A stretch of 49,663 nt of DNA from positions 1 through 49,663 of the forward strand of contig MPMP01000033.1 of NCBI GenBank assembly GCA_002238565.1, given 5' to 3'. This DNA is from Albidovulum sp. bin36. Its GTDB lineage: Bacteria > Pseudomonadota > Alphaproteobacteria > Rhodobacterales > Rhodobacteraceae. Each line of letters begins with the position of its first letter. Within the stretch, counting starts at the first letter, position 1. Position numbers and translations under genes: made by a program. The notes under the pieces were generated by a model. It ran no database searches. It was not told where the DNA came from and saw only the letters and a list, made by a program, of their open reading frames with translations. This document shows positions 17,966 to 26,822 of this stretch, one piece after another.

Positions 17966-19079
17966 TCAGGCGTCCGTGCTATCCATCAGCTTCGCCATGG
18001 CCTCACCGATCCTCTCCGCCGCCGCGCGGACCTCGCGGTCGCCTAGGTGAACGTAACGAAGGGTCATCCTTACGCTGGAGTGACCGAGGAGGCGGGAGAC
18101 CACCGGGACCGGAATTCCCTGCATGACCGCGTAACTGGCGAAATTATGGCGCAAGTCATGAAGGCGAACGTCCTCGATGCCAGCCTCCCGGCGGACCCTG
18201 GGTCAGATGCCAAGTTCACCGCAACGGTGACGATCAGGGCCGAGCGGGGAAGGAAAGACCCATGGGCCAGTTCCGCGCGGCTGCCGGTCGAGAACCGCCC
18301 GTGCTTGCAAATTGAGGTGCACCTTTCTCGGGCCGGTCTTGCTGTCACGAAGGAACAGCGCGCCCTCGCGAAAGTCCGACCAGCGCAGGGTGAGGATTTC
18401 CGACTTCCGGGAGCGACGGCCAGCGGCTCGTCGCCTTCATGGGCCTTGAGGCAAACTGCCAGGGATCGGATTTCCGCATCGCTGAGGAAGCGCTCCCTGC
18501 CCTGCCTTCGGTAGCGGCGGATGCCGAGGCAGGGGTTGGACCCCTCCTCCCGGAAACCCATTCGCTCCGCCTCGCGCACGATGACCGAAAGGACCGGCAT
18601 GGACCTGTCCGCGCGACCGGGGTCGCGCGCAACGAGGCGAACCAGTGCACGACGTCCTGTCGGGTGATTTCCGCAATCTGGCACCCCGAGAAACGGGGGA
18701 GTACCTGTTTGCGGAGATATCCGCGGTTCACCTCGATCGTGCGTGGCTTCCAGATCCGTTCATGCCTGCGGAATGCCGCTTCGGAAACGGCCTCGAAGAC
18801 CGTCTCCTCGGGCTGCGTCGGCACGGGTGTGTCCTGCCTGATCGCGGCCAGCATCGGGGTCGCGCGCGAACATGCCTCGCTTACGCTCAGGTCGTCTGCA
18901 TCACCGACGATCTTCCAGATGCGCCTCCCGTTGTGTTGGCAGTGGATGAAGTAGCGCCCGCCTCCCGACGGCAGCACACGGACACCGAAGCCTTTCAGCT
19001 TGGCGTCGCGGACGTCGCGGGCGGACATACGGGATCTGAGCGCCCTGATTCTGGCCTCGGTGAGGGTTTCAGCAGGCAC
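17966..19079 (-). pseudogene. tyrosine-type phage/island integrase, split across several frames
   Basis: N-terminal DUF4102-like arm (KGFGVRVLPSGGGRYFIH and GRRIWKIVGDADDLSV) begins at GTG 19079, chosen because AGGAG lies eight bases upstream. The core-binding domain follows (ERIWKPRTIEVNRGYLRKQV, ITRQDVVHWF). After about 18640 the frame shifts to give RADRSMPVLSVIVREAERMG and GREERFLSD-like sequence. Another shift gives ILTLRWSDFREGALFLRDSK with the first catalytic arginine. A last shift near 18180 leads to HDLRHNFASYAVMQ and SRLLGHSSVRMTLRYVH with the HxxR, H and presumed tyrosine region, ending at 17966. Every catalytic motif exists but not in one frame, so the protein is not made. It probably mobilised an island now partly lost; no attachment site was recognised. 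Confidence 0.8.
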
Positions 19080-20088
19080 CGTACGGTTCTCCTGTACAGT
19101 TGCAGCAGGGAACAAAGGACTGGCAAATCCTTGCCCGAAGTCGCCGATTGACGAACAGAAAACAATGTAACATCAAAGACTTGAATTTTGACCAGCACCG
19201 CAGGTGCGGCGCCCGGTGTGGAATCGATCCGCCGCCGCAGTTCCTGCTGCTCGAAGAATTTCTGAAATGTCCCGCGGCTCGTGATATGCCCATCCGCGTG
19301 ATCTGTGCTCTCCCGCAGCGACTTAGATTCGATGGACAGCCGGGTGCTGACAGCGAGCACCTGCTCTGCAAGCGCCCAGGCTCTGCGCAGCGTCTCGCGC
19401 CGTTCGGCCGGTTTCTCGATGACAATGACGACGTAGCCCAAAATTTACGACCGGGGCACGGCGGCGCGCGCCCTCTGGCCTGTGGACTGGGTCCCATCCG
19501 CTGACCTCGTATCCCGGCATGGACAGATGGCGAAGATCGTCACTCCGACCGCGGCCTGACAAATCAAGAGTCTAGGCCGTCCCGATGCCGCGCGGGTCGG
19601 AAAGTTTTCGCGCGAACGCCTCGATGTGCTTGACCTCCCCCGTCAACTCGGAAAACCGCTGACCGGTTCGAAACTGGGCTGATTCTGGTGCTACGGGGTG
19701 GACGACTAATGGCTGCTCTGTGAAATCCACGATGACGCACTCGTTGCCGTTGGCCGCCACCGCGGCATTTTTCGCTAGCCGGGGGAGACTTGCGTCGCTG
19801 CCCAGGCACAATCCGCACGTCCCTTGAACGGCGGTTTTAGGAACAGGCCTGCAAATTATCCCGTGCAGGGGGTAAACGCCGCCGGGGCGTCTACCTTAGG
19901 GAGGCTCAGGCTCCCGTCGCCAGGGCCAGGGCGCGCATGTGGTCCCGGCGCAGCGGCGGCTGGCGAAATTCGAGGTTGTCAGGGGACTTCGGATCGAGAA
20001 TGGCCGGGATTTAAATTGCAGCTGAAAGGCCATATAATGGAGGCAAGGCTGTTCGGCATGCGCCGGACTACGCCAGTAGGGAAAATTC
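19080..20088. other. gene-poor stretch upstream of the integrase remnant
   Basis: About 1 kb. Two possible small minus-strand frames exist. One runs 19572-19811 (79 residues, TTG start) and contains NGNECVIVDFTEQPLVVHP, which looks protein-like. The other starts at 19441 with GYVVIVIEKPAERRETLRRA. Neither belongs to a family I recognise and neither has a convincing ribosome site, so they are noted but not called. Confidence 0.3.
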
Positions 20089-20259
20089 ATGCTCGTGATC
20101 GCAGGATTCGCATGCGGCGCCGTTGCCGGCGCCGTATTCGCCATAAAAAAGGGCGGAAACAAGTTCGATATCGCTCAATACTCGGTCGGATGCGGGATCG
20201 CGGCCGCCATTCTCGGTTTGTTCGCAACGATTGCGGCCGGATGGATTCTGGGTCTTTGA
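20089..20259 (+). CDS. small membrane protein (Rhodobacterales 'apolipoprotein acyltransferase' type)
   Basis: A 56-residue protein missed by length-filtered calling. It has two hydrophobic helices (VIAGFACGAVAGAVFAI and CGIAAAILGLFATIAAGWI) separated by a conserved-looking polar turn KKGGNKFDIAQYSVG. The GNxxDxAQY turn between two helices is the hallmark, as I recall it, of tiny proteins in alphaproteobacteria annotated as 'apolipoprotein acyltransferase', a name with no functional support. An AGGGA ribosome site precedes the ATG. Nothing in the context shows its role. Confidence 0.7.
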   Translation: MLVIAGFACGAVAGAVFAIKKGGNKFDIAQYSVGCGIAAAILGLFATIAAGWILGL

Positions 20260-20287
20260 CGGCTTCGCAAGAATGCCGAATTTTCGC

Positions 20288-20408
20288 GACGCTGCCGTGA
20301 ACGGCTGTCCGGAGCGCGCGCCGCGCGGACTGCGCAATCGTGCCGGGGTTCCCTTAAAACCGTGAACGAGGGAACCGCCAATTGCTTCATTTAATGTGGT
20401 TGCTCATA
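20288..20408 (+). repeat. repeat copy A (core only) of a MITE-like family
   Basis: About 121 bases sharing long blocks with copies at 21386-21506 (inverted) and 37980-38101 (same strand), for example GCGCGGACTGCGCAATCGTG and GCTTCATTTAATGTGGTTGC. This copy lacks the flanking terminal inverted repeats seen in B and C. It lies upstream of parDE in opposite orientation to copy B. Confidence 0.85.
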
Positions 20409-20476
20409 GATCGTCCGATGCAGCGCCCGTTGATGCTTCCATATCGCGGCATCAGGATGATTAATGGTCGTTTGCC

Positions 20477-20526
20477 TTGACAAAAATGCTACTGGGTGGT
20501 GCCATTTGCGGCAAAGGAGCATTCCC
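20477..20526 (+). promoter_or_regulatory. putative promoter/operator of the parDE operon
   Basis: A consensus -35 box TTGACA at 20477-20482 is followed about 17 bases on by TGCCAT, a weak -10. Further down, the 11-base palindrome TTTGCGGCAAA is a possible autoregulatory operator. AAAGGAG precedes the ATG at 20527. The -35 and ribosome site are clear; the rest is inference. Confidence 0.45.
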
Positions 20527-20794
20527 ATGACCGTTAAATTCTTTCTCGCTGACCGACAGCCAGGACCTATTTGCGCGCGCACTTGTCGAGCAGGGCCAGT
20601 ATCCGAGTGTCAGCGCTGTGCTTCAGCAGGGGCTGGAACTGTTGCGCCTGCGGACCGAAGGCGAGGAGCTTGAAGTCGCGGCACTCCGTAAAATTATCGG
20701 CGCGCGCCGGGAGGGGGAATTTGTCTCAAACGTGACGATGAAGGGCAAGATTGCAACGATAGCCGATAAAAAACGCCGCGTGCATGGCGAGTAA
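20527..20794 (+). pseudogene. ParD-like antitoxin, one-base frameshift
   Basis: The ATG at 20527 begins MTVKFFLADRQ. After about 33 bases one extra C (in CAGCCAGGAC) moves the rest into another frame, which reads DLFARALVEQGQYPSVSAVL, then QQGLELLRLRTEGEELEVAALRK in ParD/CopG-like style (ribbon-helix-helix N-terminus, then a toxin-wrapping helix). With the base removed, an ordinary ~88-residue ParD results, ending HGE and overlapping the toxin start. As written the antitoxin is broken while the toxin frame is intact, an unstable state unless rescue by reinitiation, another antitoxin or a sequencing error applies. Confidence 0.75.
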
Positions 20795-21128
20795 GATCAC
20801 CTTCGCGGCCTATGCGGAGCGTGATTTCGAGTTTGTCTTCGAATTTCTCTTCGAAATCTATGTCGAATTTGGCGAGGCGGTCGGCCCGGCGATTGACTGC
20901 GCCGACGAGCGTATCCAGTCGATCCGTGAAGATATTGAAGCCCTGGCAAAGGCACCCCGTCGCGGATCCATACATGACGATATTTTGCCGGGCCTGCGCC
21001 ATGTCGCGCCGGGCCGAGCCATCGTCTGGTTTGATGTCGTTGAAGAGCAAGGCAATGTCCGAATTCTTGCGGTCTTCTTCGGTGGCCAGGATCATGTCCG
21101 GCGCATGTTGGCGCGATTGCCCGCATAG
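20784..21128 (+). CDS. parE: RelE/ParE-family toxin
   Basis: 114 residues of the ParE/RelE fold. ParE members poison DNA gyrase and RelE members cut mRNA. Landmarks are the N-terminal beta strand and helix pair (KITFAAYAERDFEFVFEFL), IDCADERIQSIREDIEALAK as the second helix, the PRRGSIHDDILPGLRHV loop and the C-terminal strands IVWFDVVEEQGNVRILAVFF. The start overlaps the stop of the ParD-like gene, the normal ParDE arrangement. The pair lies between inverted copies of the MITE-like repeat (20288-20408 and 21386-21506). Confidence 0.85.
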   Translation: MASKITFAAYAERDFEFVFEFLFEIYVEFGEAVGPAIDCADERIQSIREDIEALAKAPRRGSIHDDILPGLRHVAPGRAIVWFDVVEEQGNVRILAVFFGGQDHVRRMLARLPA

Positions 21129-21147
21129 CGGATACCGCTGTGCGGGC

Positions 21148-21563
21148 GTAACCGTTCGGTCGAGCGGTAGCGACAGTCCGTCGCGGCACCATTTCGGTCA
21201 CTGGGAAATTGGTACTGGTAACCTGGAATCCGGCGTGCTATTGCTCTGCGCATGGAGATTCGCATCGAGGATATCGGGACGCCGCCCGTTCCGCGCGTCG
21301 CCGACGACGGGCAGCTGCCGGAGGCGTCGGCTCCCGGTCCGGTCGACTGAAAATTCCTTTGCGAGCGCGAGCGGCTCCGGGCCGATATGAGCAACCACAT
21401 TAAATGAAGCAGTTGGCGGTTCCCGCGTTCACGGTATTTAGGGAGCCCCGGCACGATTGCGCAGTCCGCGCGGCGCGCGCTCCGGGCAACCGTTCACGGC
21501 AGCGTCCAGGACATCGGCGGCAGTCGGAAAACACGGATCGTCACCGCCGGACCGAACGCTTAC
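21148..21563 (-). mobile_element. MITE-like element B, 416 bp, with terminal inverted repeats
   Basis: The left end begins GTAACCGTTCGGTCGAGCGG. The right end, read inward on the minus strand, begins GTAAGCGTTCGGTCCGGCGG, so the ends are imperfect inverted repeats of about 24 bases. Inside are the repeat core shared with A and C (21386-21506) and about 210 bases (21175-21385) absent from copy C. No transposase is encoded. Its right end lies 17 bases from the truncated end of the DeoR-like gene. No convincing target duplication was found. Confidence 0.7.
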
Positions 21564-21579
21564 CCCGCGCGAGAATCTA

Positions 21580-21816
21580 CTATGTCAATGCCATTGCCCC
21601 GATCCGGCGCTGCGGCTCGAAGGTCGTCAGCGGATTGGTCCCGATGATCGCACCGCCCCGGCTTCGAGTGATGGACCCAATAGCGGCCAGATAATCCAGA
21701 TCGCGGCGCGCACTCGATTGCGATGTGCTCAGCGCCACGGCGATATCGACGATGGAGCCACTTCCATGCGTTCGGAGGTAGTTCAGGATCAATGCGCGCC
21801 GCTGGGCGGCAATCAT
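21580..21816 (-). pseudogene. DeoR-family transcriptional regulator, N-terminal fragment
   Basis: 78 residues covering only the winged helix-turn-helix: MIAAQRRALILNYLRTHG, then VDIAVALSTSQSSARRDLDY and the GGAIIG wing. DeoR regulators are about 250 residues and carry a C-terminal sugar-phosphate sensor, which is missing. The coding sequence gives out next to the end of MITE-like element B, so insertion or deletion there probably removed the sensor. Its start overlaps the stop of the amidohydrolase gene, making it the last gene of the sugar transporter operon, which it likely once regulated. Confidence 0.8.
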
Positions 21817-22658
21817 GCGGGCGGCTCTCCTGCGTCGCGCGGCAGGGACACCCCGTATACCCTTTCCGCGGTCCTGTACCAGATGGCGGCACGGCCTTCG
21901 TCGGTCAGCCCCTGCGTCAGAACCCGGGTCAGGTCGACCCAGCCTCCGTAGGACGAAACGAGATCAAGGGGCGGCCAGTCGCTACACCAGATCAGGCGGT
22001 CGGGTCCGAAGCATCGAATCACTTGGTCTGCGAACGGCTTGACGGTCTCGGGGTCCACGCCGGCGGCCAGCCCCGAGAATTTGCAAAACGCGTTCCTTTG
22101 CCGGGCGATTCTCTCGATATGCGCGGCCCAGGCATCGAAGTGGCCACCCGGAATGTCGGGCTTTCCGCAATGATCGAGCACGAAGCGCGCATCCGGATAC
22201 GCCTCGATCATGGCGCGCACGATGTCGAGCTCATTCCAGTCCTGAACCAGGATATCGATGGCAAGACCGGATGCCGCGATCTTCGACCAGCCCGTCTGGA
22301 GTACAGGCTCGACCATCCAGCGGATCGTGAGGTTGTCGTCGCGCACGGGACGGACGCCGACGATGCCCCCAAGCACGCAAAGGGCGGCAAGCTCTTCTCC
22401 GATCGATGGCGAGCCCGGGTCGACCCAGCCGACAACGCCGGCGATCCAAGCATGCTGTCTGGCAAGCCCGGCCATATACAGGTTTTCGCCCAGCGTCTCG
22501 GACGCCTGGACCGCAATCGCCGCGCGCAGACCGGATTCCTGAAGGATCGGAAGCAGCTCGCCCGGCTCCACGTCGCGGTAGATCGCCGTCATGTCGGGCG
22601 AAAGCGCCGTGTTCACGCGCCGCGACAGGCGCCAGAAATGGACATGCCCGTCGATCAT
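21813..22658 (-). CDS. amidohydrolase family protein (COG3618; lactonase-like)
   Basis: 281 residues of the amidohydrolase_2 TIM barrel. The metal motif near the N-terminus is MIDGHVHFWRL. Later strands carry FVLDHCGKPDI and the C-terminal RLIWCSDWPPLD with the catalytic aspartate. The family includes L-fuconolactonase, L-rhamnono-lactonase and 2-pyrone-4,6-dicarboxylate lactonase; in a sugar transporter operon a sugar lactonase is the best guess. Its start overlaps the ATPase stop (22655-22658) and its end overlaps the DeoR start. Confidence 0.87.
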   Translation of the reverse strand: MIDGHVHFWRLSRRVNTALSPDMTAIYRDVEPGELLPILQESGLRAAIAVQASETLGENLYMAGLARQHAWIAGVVGWVDPGSPSIGEELAALCVLGGIVGVRPVRDDNLTIRWMVEPVLQTGWSKIAASGLAIDILVQDWNELDIVRAMIEAYPDARFVLDHCGKPDIPGGHFDAWAAHIERIARQRNAFCKFSGLAAGVDPETVKPFADQVIRCFGPDRLIWCSDWPPLDLVSSYGGWVDLTRVLTQGLTDEGRAAIWYRTAERVYGVSLPRDAGEPPA

Positions 22659-23410
22659 CGCGCCATCGCCGCCGGAAGCGTGCCAGCGATGATCATGGCA
22701 AGCGCATCCTCTTCCGTCACGTCCTCGGTCCGGACAGTTCCGACCATCTGGCCGTTGCGCATAACCAGAAGCCGGTGCGCTAGCCGGAAGACATCGTGGA
22801 TGTCGTGACTGATTAAAACGATCCCGATCCCCTGCGAGGCCAGTTCGACAATAATTTCCCCGACGCGTTGCGTTTCCTCGGGACCAAGGGCAGCGGTCGG
22901 TTCGTCCATGATCAGGACCTCGGCATTGAATTGCACGGCCCGCGCGATGGCGATGGCCTGCCGCTGACCGCCCGACAGATTCGAGACCAGCTTGTGCAAT
23001 CCCGGCAGACGAAGCTTCATCCGATCAAGCACGTCCCGCGCTGCCCGTTCCATCGCGACCTCGTCCATGAAACCGGCGAACGACGTCATCTCGCGACCGA
23101 GAAACAGATTGGCGACCGAGTCGAGGTTCTCGGATAGCGCAAGCGTCTGATAGATCGTCTCAATCCCAAGCGCCTTGGCATCCCAGGTCGACCGGATATC
23201 CGATTTCACGCCCCTCACGTAGAACTCGCCGCTGTCGGCTGGAAAGACGCCTGAAAGCATCTTGATCAGGGTCGATTTCCCGGCCCCATTGTGGCCCAGA
23301 AGCCCCAGGACCTCGCCCCGTCGCAGTGTCAGGCTGACCCCGTCAACAGCACGGACGCCGCCGAAGGACTTCCGGATATCCTTCAGCTCGATAAGTGGGG
23401 CGTCAGTCAT
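22655..23410 (-). CDS. sugar ABC transporter ATP-binding protein, single domain (FrcA/XylG-like)
   Basis: 251 residues with one ABC domain: Walker A GHNGAGKSTL, signature LSGGQRQAIAIAR, Walker B VLIMDEPTAAL and the switch histidine in VLISHDIHD. Most CUT2 sugar importers use a double-domain ATPase of about 500 residues; this single-domain form is typical of the fructose FrcA type common in alphaproteobacteria. It overlaps the permease by eight bases and the amidohydrolase by four. Confidence 0.9.
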   Translation of the reverse strand: MTDAPLIELKDIRKSFGGVRAVDGVSLTLRRGEVLGLLGHNGAGKSTLIKMLSGVFPADSGEFYVRGVKSDIRSTWDAKALGIETIYQTLALSENLDSVANLFLGREMTSFAGFMDEVAMERAARDVLDRMKLRLPGLHKLVSNLSGGQRQAIAIARAVQFNAEVLIMDEPTAALGPEETQRVGEIIVELASQGIGIVLISHDIHDVFRLAHRLLVMRNGQMVGTVRTEDVTEEDALAMIIAGTLPAAMAR

Positions 23411-24638
23411 TGCTGCGAACCCTTCGGCGATACACCATGTCGATCCACACGGCCAGGATCAGGATGGATGCCAGGATCATGCGCTGAAGCGGCGTCGGAA
23501 CCCCAAGAAGAATCATCCCGCTTTCAAGACTTTGCATGATAAGCGCCCCGATCAGTCCGCCGACGATCGTGCCGACCCCGCCCGAAAGCGATGTGCCTCC
23601 GATGACCGCTGCGGCGATGACGTTCAACTCCATCATCGTGCCGGTCACGCTTGCGCCCGCGTTCAGGCGCGCCGTGACCACGACCGAGGCAAGACCGGCC
23701 AGAAGGCCCATTACCACGAAAAGCATCAGGATCGTCCGCCGCGTGTCGATCCCGGCCAGTGACGTGCTCTCCGGGCTGCCGCCGTACGAAAAGACGTGGC
23801 GCCCGAATGTGTGCATGCGTGCGATTGCGCTCATGCCGATGCCGACGGCGATCAGGCAAAGAACCGGGATGGCGATTCCTGCCGGCTCTTTGGTTCGGGG
23901 CAGTTCGTAGGAAATCATTACCCAGACGAAGCCCGCGATGGCGACCCACCATGCCAGCGCTATCGAAAGGGTTACGCGCATCGGCGGGTTTTCGAAGCCG
24001 AAGAACGCTCGGCGCTTGCGATTGCGGAGCAACGCGAACAGCACGACAAGACATGCGATCAGCCCAAGGATGAGCGACCAAGTCGCCCCGATGCTTCCGT
24101 CCAGGCCGCCACCGAACAGCCGGAACGTCTCATTCAACGGCGAGATCGTGCGCCCCTCGTTCAGCATGTAGGCGGCATTGCGAAAAAACATCAGCCCGCC
24201 CAGCGACACGACGAACGCCGGAATGCCCACGTAGGCCACAAGGAAACCGTTCAACGCCCCTATGGCGGTGCCGATGACAAGCATGGCGACGATGGCCAAC
24301 CACCAGGTATTGGCGCCGTCGACGGGAAGGGCCTGCGTCTGGATCAAGGCTCCGGCGACGCCGATGAACCCCAGTTGCGAGCCGACAGATAGATCGATCT
24401 GACGGCCTACGATCACAAGGACCATCCCGGCTGCCATGATGCCGACGACCGACACCTGAAGCGACAGATTGTAAAGGTTGCGCGGCGTCAGAAAGATGCC
24501 GTCGGTGGCGATTCCAAAGGCCGCCCAGATGCATCCCAGCACCGACAGCATGGCCACCAGACGTATGTCAAGCGGCCTGGCTTTGCTCGAACGCGCAGCG
24601 GCCTCTTTCGAGGCCGCTTTGCTTTGCTCAGTTGTCAA
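23403..24638 (-). CDS. sugar ABC transporter permease (BPD_transp_2; FrcC/XylH-like)
   Basis: 411 residues, long for the family. It has about ten hydrophobic helices, the RQIDLSVGSQLGF motif typical of CUT2 permeases (usual form xDLSVGs), the EAA-like region near NRKRRAFFGFENPP and the GGTSLSGGVGTIVGGLIGAL segment near the end. The first 25 residues are polar and basic. The TTG at 24638 is used as the start; the ATG about 30 codons later, MLSVLGCIWAAFG, is an alternative. It follows the binding-protein gene by 21 bases. Confidence 0.88.
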   Translation of the reverse strand: MTTEQSKAASKEAAARSSKARPLDIRLVAMLSVLGCIWAAFGIATDGIFLTPRNLYNLSLQVSVVGIMAAGMVLVIVGRQIDLSVGSQLGFIGVAGALIQTQALPVDGANTWWLAIVAMLVIGTAIGALNGFLVAYVGIPAFVVSLGGLMFFRNAAYMLNEGRTISPLNETFRLFGGGLDGSIGATWSLILGLIACLVVLFALLRNRKRRAFFGFENPPMRVTLSIALAWWVAIAGFVWVMISYELPRTKEPAGIAIPVLCLIAVGIGMSAIARMHTFGRHVFSYGGSPESTSLAGIDTRRTILMLFVVMGLLAGLASVVVTARLNAGASVTGTMMELNVIAAAVIGGTSLSGGVGTIVGGLIGALIMQSLESGMILLGVPTPLQRMILASILILAVWIDMVYRRRVRSND

Positions 24639-24659
24639 ATTACCGGTTCTTCGCGAAGC

Positions 24660-25709
24660 CTAGCTGCACGGTGCGGGCCCGCCATCGTCGACCCCATCGC
24701 AAAGAGCCTCCCGGCTGATCCAGCCCGCGTCAACGACCCGCTCGAGGTTGCCGCGCGTGATTGCGATCGGCTCAAGAAGAATCGCCGGCTGATCGGCACC
24801 GCTGATCGTCTGGGCCGTGACGGTGCCCGGCACGTCCCCTGGTGCCGCGCCGCCCGCCATGGCGACGGCGGCTTCGGCCGCCGCCTGGCCAAGATCGGTG
24901 GCGTTTTTCCAGATCGTCACGGTCTGCTGACCCTTGGCGATGCGGTTCAGAGCCGCCGTTTCGCCATCCTGTCCGGACAAGGCAACGTCGTCCAGGCCCT
25001 GCGCCTCAAGCGCCGCCGCCGCGCCGCCCGACATGCCGTCGTTCATGGCCAGGACCGCGTCCACATCGTTCGCGTTCGCAGTTAGGATCTGATCGACAGC
25101 GGCCTGAGCGGCATCGGGACGCCAATTCTCGATATTCTGCTGCGCGATGATCGTGATTTCACCGGCGTCGATCTTCGGCTGAAGCGCCTGCATCTGCCCT
25201 TCGCGGAAGACCTGCACAATCGAATGCGCCGAGTCACCCTCAATCAGGGCCCAGTTACCGGTCGGCATTTCCTCAAGCATGGCTTCGGCCATCAGACGGC
25301 CGACCGCAACGTTGTCGAAGCTGACGAAAAGGGCGCGCGGGTCGTCAATCGGGGCGTCGTATGCAACTACCGGAATGCCTTCCTCATGGGCGCGCTCAAG
25401 CGCCGGAAGAACGGCCTGCGAATCCTGTGCGAGGACGATCAGAGCGTCGACCCCCGATGCGATCAGGCTTTCGATGTCGGTAACTTGCTTGACCGGATCG
25501 GCCTGCGCGTCTGCACTGACATAGGTGTGTCCGCCGGCCTCCAGGACGCTCAGGATACCTGCTTCGTCGATCTTCCAGCGCTCTTCCTGGAAGTGGCGCC
25601 AGCTGACGCCGATCGTGAATTCCTGCGCAGCCGCGATGTCGGCCGCGAAAATTGCGCCGGCGGCGACGGCCGCCAGGCCCAGGCTTCTTGTGCGAACAGT
25701 GGTTTTCAT
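24660..25709 (-). CDS. periplasmic sugar-binding protein (Peripla_BP_4; XylF-like)
   Basis: 349 residues. The signal peptide is GLAAVAAGAIFAADIAAAQE, cleaved probably after AAA. The mature protein begins FTIGVSWRHFQEERW, the first strand and ligand-facing aromatic residues of xylose/ribose-type receptors. Later landmarks are VDALIVLAQDSQAVLPALER, IPVVAYDAPI, DAVLAMNDGMSGGAAAALEAQ and VALSGQDGETAAL. A very strong GGGAGGAGAT site precedes the ATG. It is the first gene of the operon with permease, ATPase, amidohydrolase and the DeoR fragment. The ligand is a pentose or related sugar by resemblance only. Confidence 0.9.
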   Translation of the reverse strand: MKTTVRTRSLGLAAVAAGAIFAADIAAAQEFTIGVSWRHFQEERWKIDEAGILSVLEAGGHTYVSADAQADPVKQVTDIESLIASGVDALIVLAQDSQAVLPALERAHEEGIPVVAYDAPIDDPRALFVSFDNVAVGRLMAEAMLEEMPTGNWALIEGDSAHSIVQVFREGQMQALQPKIDAGEITIIAQQNIENWRPDAAQAAVDQILTANANDVDAVLAMNDGMSGGAAAALEAQGLDDVALSGQDGETAALNRIAKGQQTVTIWKNATDLGQAAAEAAVAMAGGAAPGDVPGTVTAQTISGADQPAILLEPIAITRGNLERVVDAGWISREALCDGVDDGGPAPCS

Positions 25710-25755
25710 TATCTCCTCCCTAATCTTCGCTGATTACCTTGCCGAAAGCTTGACA

Positions 25756-25772
25756 CATTTTGCGAGAAAATG
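25756..25772 (-). promoter_or_regulatory. 17-base perfect inverted repeat upstream of the sugar transporter operon
   Basis: CATTTT and AAAATG flank a five-base centre, about 46 bases ahead of the binding-protein start. Size and position suit an operator for a sugar-responsive repressor, possibly the now truncated DeoR protein. Confidence 0.45.
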
Positions 25773-25925
25773 AAACCCCGCTTCCAGTCCGAAGTGCAAC
25801 GCCGGCCATTTACGTAGCGAGGGCGCAGCCCGAACGAGGTCGGCGGGCCGATCACGTCACTTTCCCCCTCGGAGCGGTCCCCTGAAGGACGATCCGGGAC
25901 GGTTTCCGTCATGGAGGCCGCGCCT

Positions 25926-26339
25926 TCAGGAACGCCTCCTCCGACGTGCGGTAACCAGCGCCGCGCCTTGGCCCGAGGGACGGTACCGCGACCGGAGGAA
26001 GTCGACCGATCCGAACATCGTCATCGCACGGCCGGCCGTGACCCCAGCCTTCCGGCAGTTCCGTCCGTCGAGTTTCAGGGACGCTCCATGGTCGTCAAGC
26101 AGCTCGAAGGCGTCGCGCAGGATCGTGCGCGTCATATCGAAGACCATGTCGCGGAGCGCGCCTTCGGCTTCCAGCGGGTCGCTTCGGTACAGGGCCGCGA
26201 CATTCCCCGCCAGACCGATTTCGGCAGCGCTCTCGACCAGGGCGACGCCCGCTTTCGTCAGGCCGTCCATTGCCGCCGTGACGGATTCGCTTCCGTCGCA
26301 GAAGTTGGCAATCGAGGTCGCAGGTTGCAGGCTTTCCAT
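25926..26339 (-). pseudogene. N-terminal fragment of an ISKra4-like transposase
   Basis: A strong GAAGGAGG site precedes the ATG. The 137-residue frame has a helical N-terminal region (ALRDMVFDMTRTILRDAFEL), then GASLKLDGRNCRKAG and AMTMFGSVDFLRSRYRPSG, matching the N-terminal part of ISKra4 transposases where 'DGR' is followed by 'tvFG.V...R.rYR'. It then runs into a basic tail and stops, lacking the whole catalytic core. The related fragment at 29190-29651 carries the same landmarks. Another origin is possible. Confidence 0.55.
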
Positions 26340-26822
26340 CGGAGTCCTCCTTCACGCCCTCCAGGGGCTTTCTTGAAGCTTTGCAGGAGCACTCCACCAC
26401 ACCCGGAATCCACGGCCAGGAAGGTCGGCGGACAGCGCGGCCACGGAAAAATTGCGGCTTGCGCGGCAAATATTCGCGAAATCCGCCAAATCAAGGACAA
26501 TCCTCTGATCCGGATTCAAAAAAATTCGTTTGATTGCAGCGAACTGGAAAAGTCGCGGTCCGCCATAGGGAAATCACTCCCGGTAGACTGCTCCAGATCT
26601 CTTCGCGCGGGCCTTCCGGCCGACCTTGCCCGACTGAAAGAGTGCGCTCATGTAAATGATCGGGAATATGCGCAAGGTGCGTCGCCGGGTCCGCGGAAGG
26701 TCGGTACGCGGCACAGCGACAACCGCCGATCAGACCTGGCGCGCGACGCCGGACCGGCGCTACTCTTCCAAAATCATTCAAAATGCATCACTGTGGGCGA
26801 AAGCGTCGACGGAGGACGATTC
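26340..26822. other. intergenic stretch ahead of the damaged OtnK/PdxA locus
   Basis: About 480 bases without a recognisable gene. It ends with a strong GGAGGA ribosome site directly before the GTG at 26823. Confidence 0.4.
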
